Shown here: in pieces, positions 62,419 through 64,000 of the stretch
How the letters are laid out: each line of letters begins with the position of its first letter
Numbering within the stretch: the stretch's first letter is position 1
NCBI GenBank assembly: GCA_910577685.1
Contig: CAJTOH010000021.1
Span: forward strand, 1-64,000
Source: an uncultured Dorea sp.
GTDB lineage: Bacteria; Bacillota; Clostridia; Lachnospirales; Lachnospiraceae
Direction: 5' to 3'
Length of the DNA: 64,000 nucleotides
Program-made: the position numbers and the translations under genes
The notes under the pieces: generated by a model
Seen by the model: only the letters and a program-made list of their open reading frames with translations
The model's database searches: none
What the model was told of the DNA's origin: nothing

Positions 62419-62447
62419 TGACGAATACTGGTAAAACCAGTAAAATA
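62419..62447 (+). promoter_or_regulatory. Promoter of ppdK with internal dyad
   Basis: TTGACG (62419-62424), a 17-nt spacer and TAAAAT (62442-62447) are near consensus. The dyad TACTGGT/ACCAGTA (62427-62433 and 62437-62443) lies between the two hexamers and could be a repressor site. Confidence 0.7.
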
Positions 62448-62494
62448 TTATGTGCGACTTAGAAAAATATATAGTTTTTAGGAGGTCATGACAA

Positions 62495-64000
62495 ATGGCA
62501 AAATGGGTTTATATGTTCAAAGAGGGTAACGCATCCATGAGAAACCTTCTTGGCGGTAAAGGTGCGAATCTTGCTGAGATGACGAGCTTGGGACTTCCGG
62601 TACCTCAGGGCTTTACGATTACTACAGAGGCCTGTACACAGTACTATGAGGACGGAAGAACAATCAACGACGAGATTATGGGACAGATCATGGAAGCCGT
62701 TACCAAGATGGAAGAGATTACGGAGAAGAAGTTTGGCGATAAGGAGAATCCGCTTCTCGTATCTGTGCGTTCCGGCGCAAGAGCATCCATGCCAGGTATG
62801 ATGGATACGATCCTGAACCTTGGTCTGAATGAAGATGTTGTTGAGACATTGGCAAAGAAGTCCCACAATCCACGTTGGGCATGGGACTGCTACAGAAGAT
62901 TCATCCAGATGTATTCCGACGTAGTTATGGAAGTTGGAAAGAAGTATTTTGAAGAGCTGATTGACAAGATGAAAGAGGAGAAGGGCGTTAAGCAGGACGT
63001 AGAGCTTACGGCTGAAGATTTGAAAGAGCTTGCAGGGCAGTTCAAGGCAGAGTACAAAGCAAAGATTGGACAGGACTTCCCATCTGACCCGAAGGAGCAG
63101 TTGATGGGAGCGGTTAAGGCCGTATTCCGTTCATGGGACAACCCGAGGGCCAATGTATACCGTCGTGACAACGATATCCCGTATTCATGGGGAACTGCCG
63201 TAAACGTACAGTCTATGGCATTTGGTAATATGGGTGATGACTGCGGTACGGGCGTTGCATTTACCCGTGACCCTGCGACAGGAGAGAACGGACTGTTTGG
63301 AGAATTCCTGACCAACGCACAGGGCGAGGACGTGGTTGCAGGCGTGCGTACGCCTATGCATATTTCCGAGATGGAGCAGAAATTCCCGAAAGCATTTGAA
63401 CAGTTCAAGGAAGTTTGCGAGACCCTTGAGAAACACTATAGAGATATGCAGGATATGGAGTTTACGATCGAGAATGAAAAGCTTTATATGCTGCAGACAC
63501 GTAACGGAAAGAGAACCGCTCAGGCTGCCTTAAAGATTGCTTGCGACCTTGTAGACGAAGGTATGAGGACAGAGGAAGAGGCTGTTGCGATGATCGATCC
63601 TCGTAACCTTGACACACTTCTTCACCCACAGTTCGACGCTGCCGCACTGAAGGCTGCAACACCGCTTGGAAAAGGTCTTGGAGCATCGCCGGGAGCTGCC
63701 TGTGGTAAGGTTGTATTTACGGCAGAGGATGCTGTTGAGTGGCATGCAAGAGGAGAAAAGGTTGTTCTGGTACGTCTTGAGACATCACCGGAGGATATCA
63801 CCGGTATGAAGTCTTCACAGGGTATATTGACTGTCCGCGGCGGTATGACCAGCCATGCAGCCGTTGTTGCCCGTGGAATGGGTACATGCTGTGTATCCGG
63901 ATGCGGTGATATCGCTATGGACGAGGAGAACAAGAAGTTTACACTGGCAGGAAAGGTATTCAACGAGGGAGATGCAATCTCTATTGATGGTACGACAGGT
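62495..64000 (+). CDS. ppdK: Pyruvate, phosphate dikinase (partial, runs off the window)
   Basis: The first 502 codons are present and end at the window edge. The start MAKWVYMFKEGNASMRNLLG and GGKGANLAEM are typical, SVRSGARASMPGMMDTILNL is the nucleotide-binding segment, and the phospho-acceptor His is H454 in GGMTSHAAVVARGMG. The enzyme interconverts PEP, AMP and PPi with pyruvate, ATP and Pi. The full protein should be about 875 residues. An out-of-frame ATG at 62488 is rejected; AGGAGGTC is 8 nt from 62495. The gene has its own promoter. Confidence 0.95.
   Translation, partial: MAKWVYMFKEGNASMRNLLGGKGANLAEMTSLGLPVPQGFTITTEACTQYYEDGRTINDEIMGQIMEAVTKMEEITEKKFGDKENPLLVSVRSGARASMPGMMDTILNLGLNEDVVETLAKKSHNPRWAWDCYRRFIQMYSDVVMEVGKKYFEELIDKMKEEKGVKQDVELTAEDLKELAGQFKAEYKAKIGQDFPSDPKEQLMGAVKAVFRSWDNPRANVYRRDNDIPYSWGTAVNVQSMAFGNMGDDCGTGVAFTRDPATGENGLFGEFLTNAQGEDVVAGVRTPMHISEMEQKFPKAFEQFKEVCETLEKHYRDMQDMEFTIENEKLYMLQTRNGKRTAQAALKIACDLVDEGMRTEEEAVAMIDPRNLDTLLHPQFDAAALKAATPLGKGLGASPGAACGKVVFTAEDAVEWHARGEKVVLVRLETSPEDITGMKSSQGILTVRGGMTSHAAVVARGMGTCCVSGCGDIAMDEENKKFTLAGKVFNEGDAISIDGTTG

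Noticed and set aside
1..64000. tRNA, rRNA, CRISPR, prophage or intact insertion sequence
   Set aside because: No tRNA-like arm patterns, regular spaced repeats, phage genes or transposase frames were found by reading.

Overview
The window looks like a chromosome segment of a gut-type, spore-forming anaerobic Firmicute, most likely Lachnospiraceae. The reasons are an alpha/beta-type spore protein gene, AGGAGG-type ribosome sites, the FtsEX / CdaR-type regulator / M23 / S41 gene order, a class 1B dihydroorotate dehydrogenase with PyrK, pyruvate phosphate dikinase, and a mucin-sugar locus. Nearly every gap is short and genes are co-oriented in blocks. I saw no rRNA, tRNA, CRISPR array, intact transposon or prophage.

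Layout. 0-1.3 kb: spore protein and a WecG/TagA glycosyltransferase. 1.4-6.5 kb: cell division and wall block (CdaR-type regulator, ftsE, ftsX, secreted M23 hydrolase activator, S41 protease). 6.6-10.6 kb: pyrC, pyrF, pyrK, pyrD, without pyrB or pyrE. 10.6-17.4 kb: a Gfo/Idh oxidoreductase, two paralogous chemoreceptors around a ThrE-type exporter (the second receptor has an amber stop at codon 40), and a YczE-like membrane protein. 17.5-23.4 kb: an opp peptide importer. 23.4-29 kb: sstT, tdh, kbl and an M18 aminopeptidase, together a peptide and threonine catabolism region.

29-42.6 kb: a carbohydrate locus with two AraC regulators, a GH129-like enzyme, a Gfo/Idh enzyme, a sugar ABC importer, and a 1364-residue GH31 enzyme carrying FN3-, F5/8C-, dockerin- and cohesin-like parts but no signal peptide. 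GH129 and one GH31 branch are both linked to alpha-N-acetylgalactosamine, so this reads as a candidate Tn-antigen / mucin core GalNAc utilisation locus with intracellular hydrolysis. 42.8-46.5 kb: an ABC exporter of the COG4586/4587/3694 type, a small orphan protein and a sugar O-acetyltransferase.

46.5-60.7 kb is the most striking region: a Ter stress-response island. It has a PRTase-TRSP protein, a StiP/PRTase-PELOTA protein, a divergent CitE-like lyase, a YceG-like domain fused to a trypsin-like protease, a full YceG-like protein, TelA, four TerD-family proteins, a calcium-type P-type ATPase and a HAD phosphatase. There is no TerC and no ATP-grasp gene in the window. It suggests a calcium-linked membrane stress complex coupled to synthesis of a nucleoside-like metabolite. 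60.7-62.4 kb is a decayed zone holding a broken copy of the orphan gene at 45.5 kb and an unrecognised membrane protein. The window ends inside ppdK.
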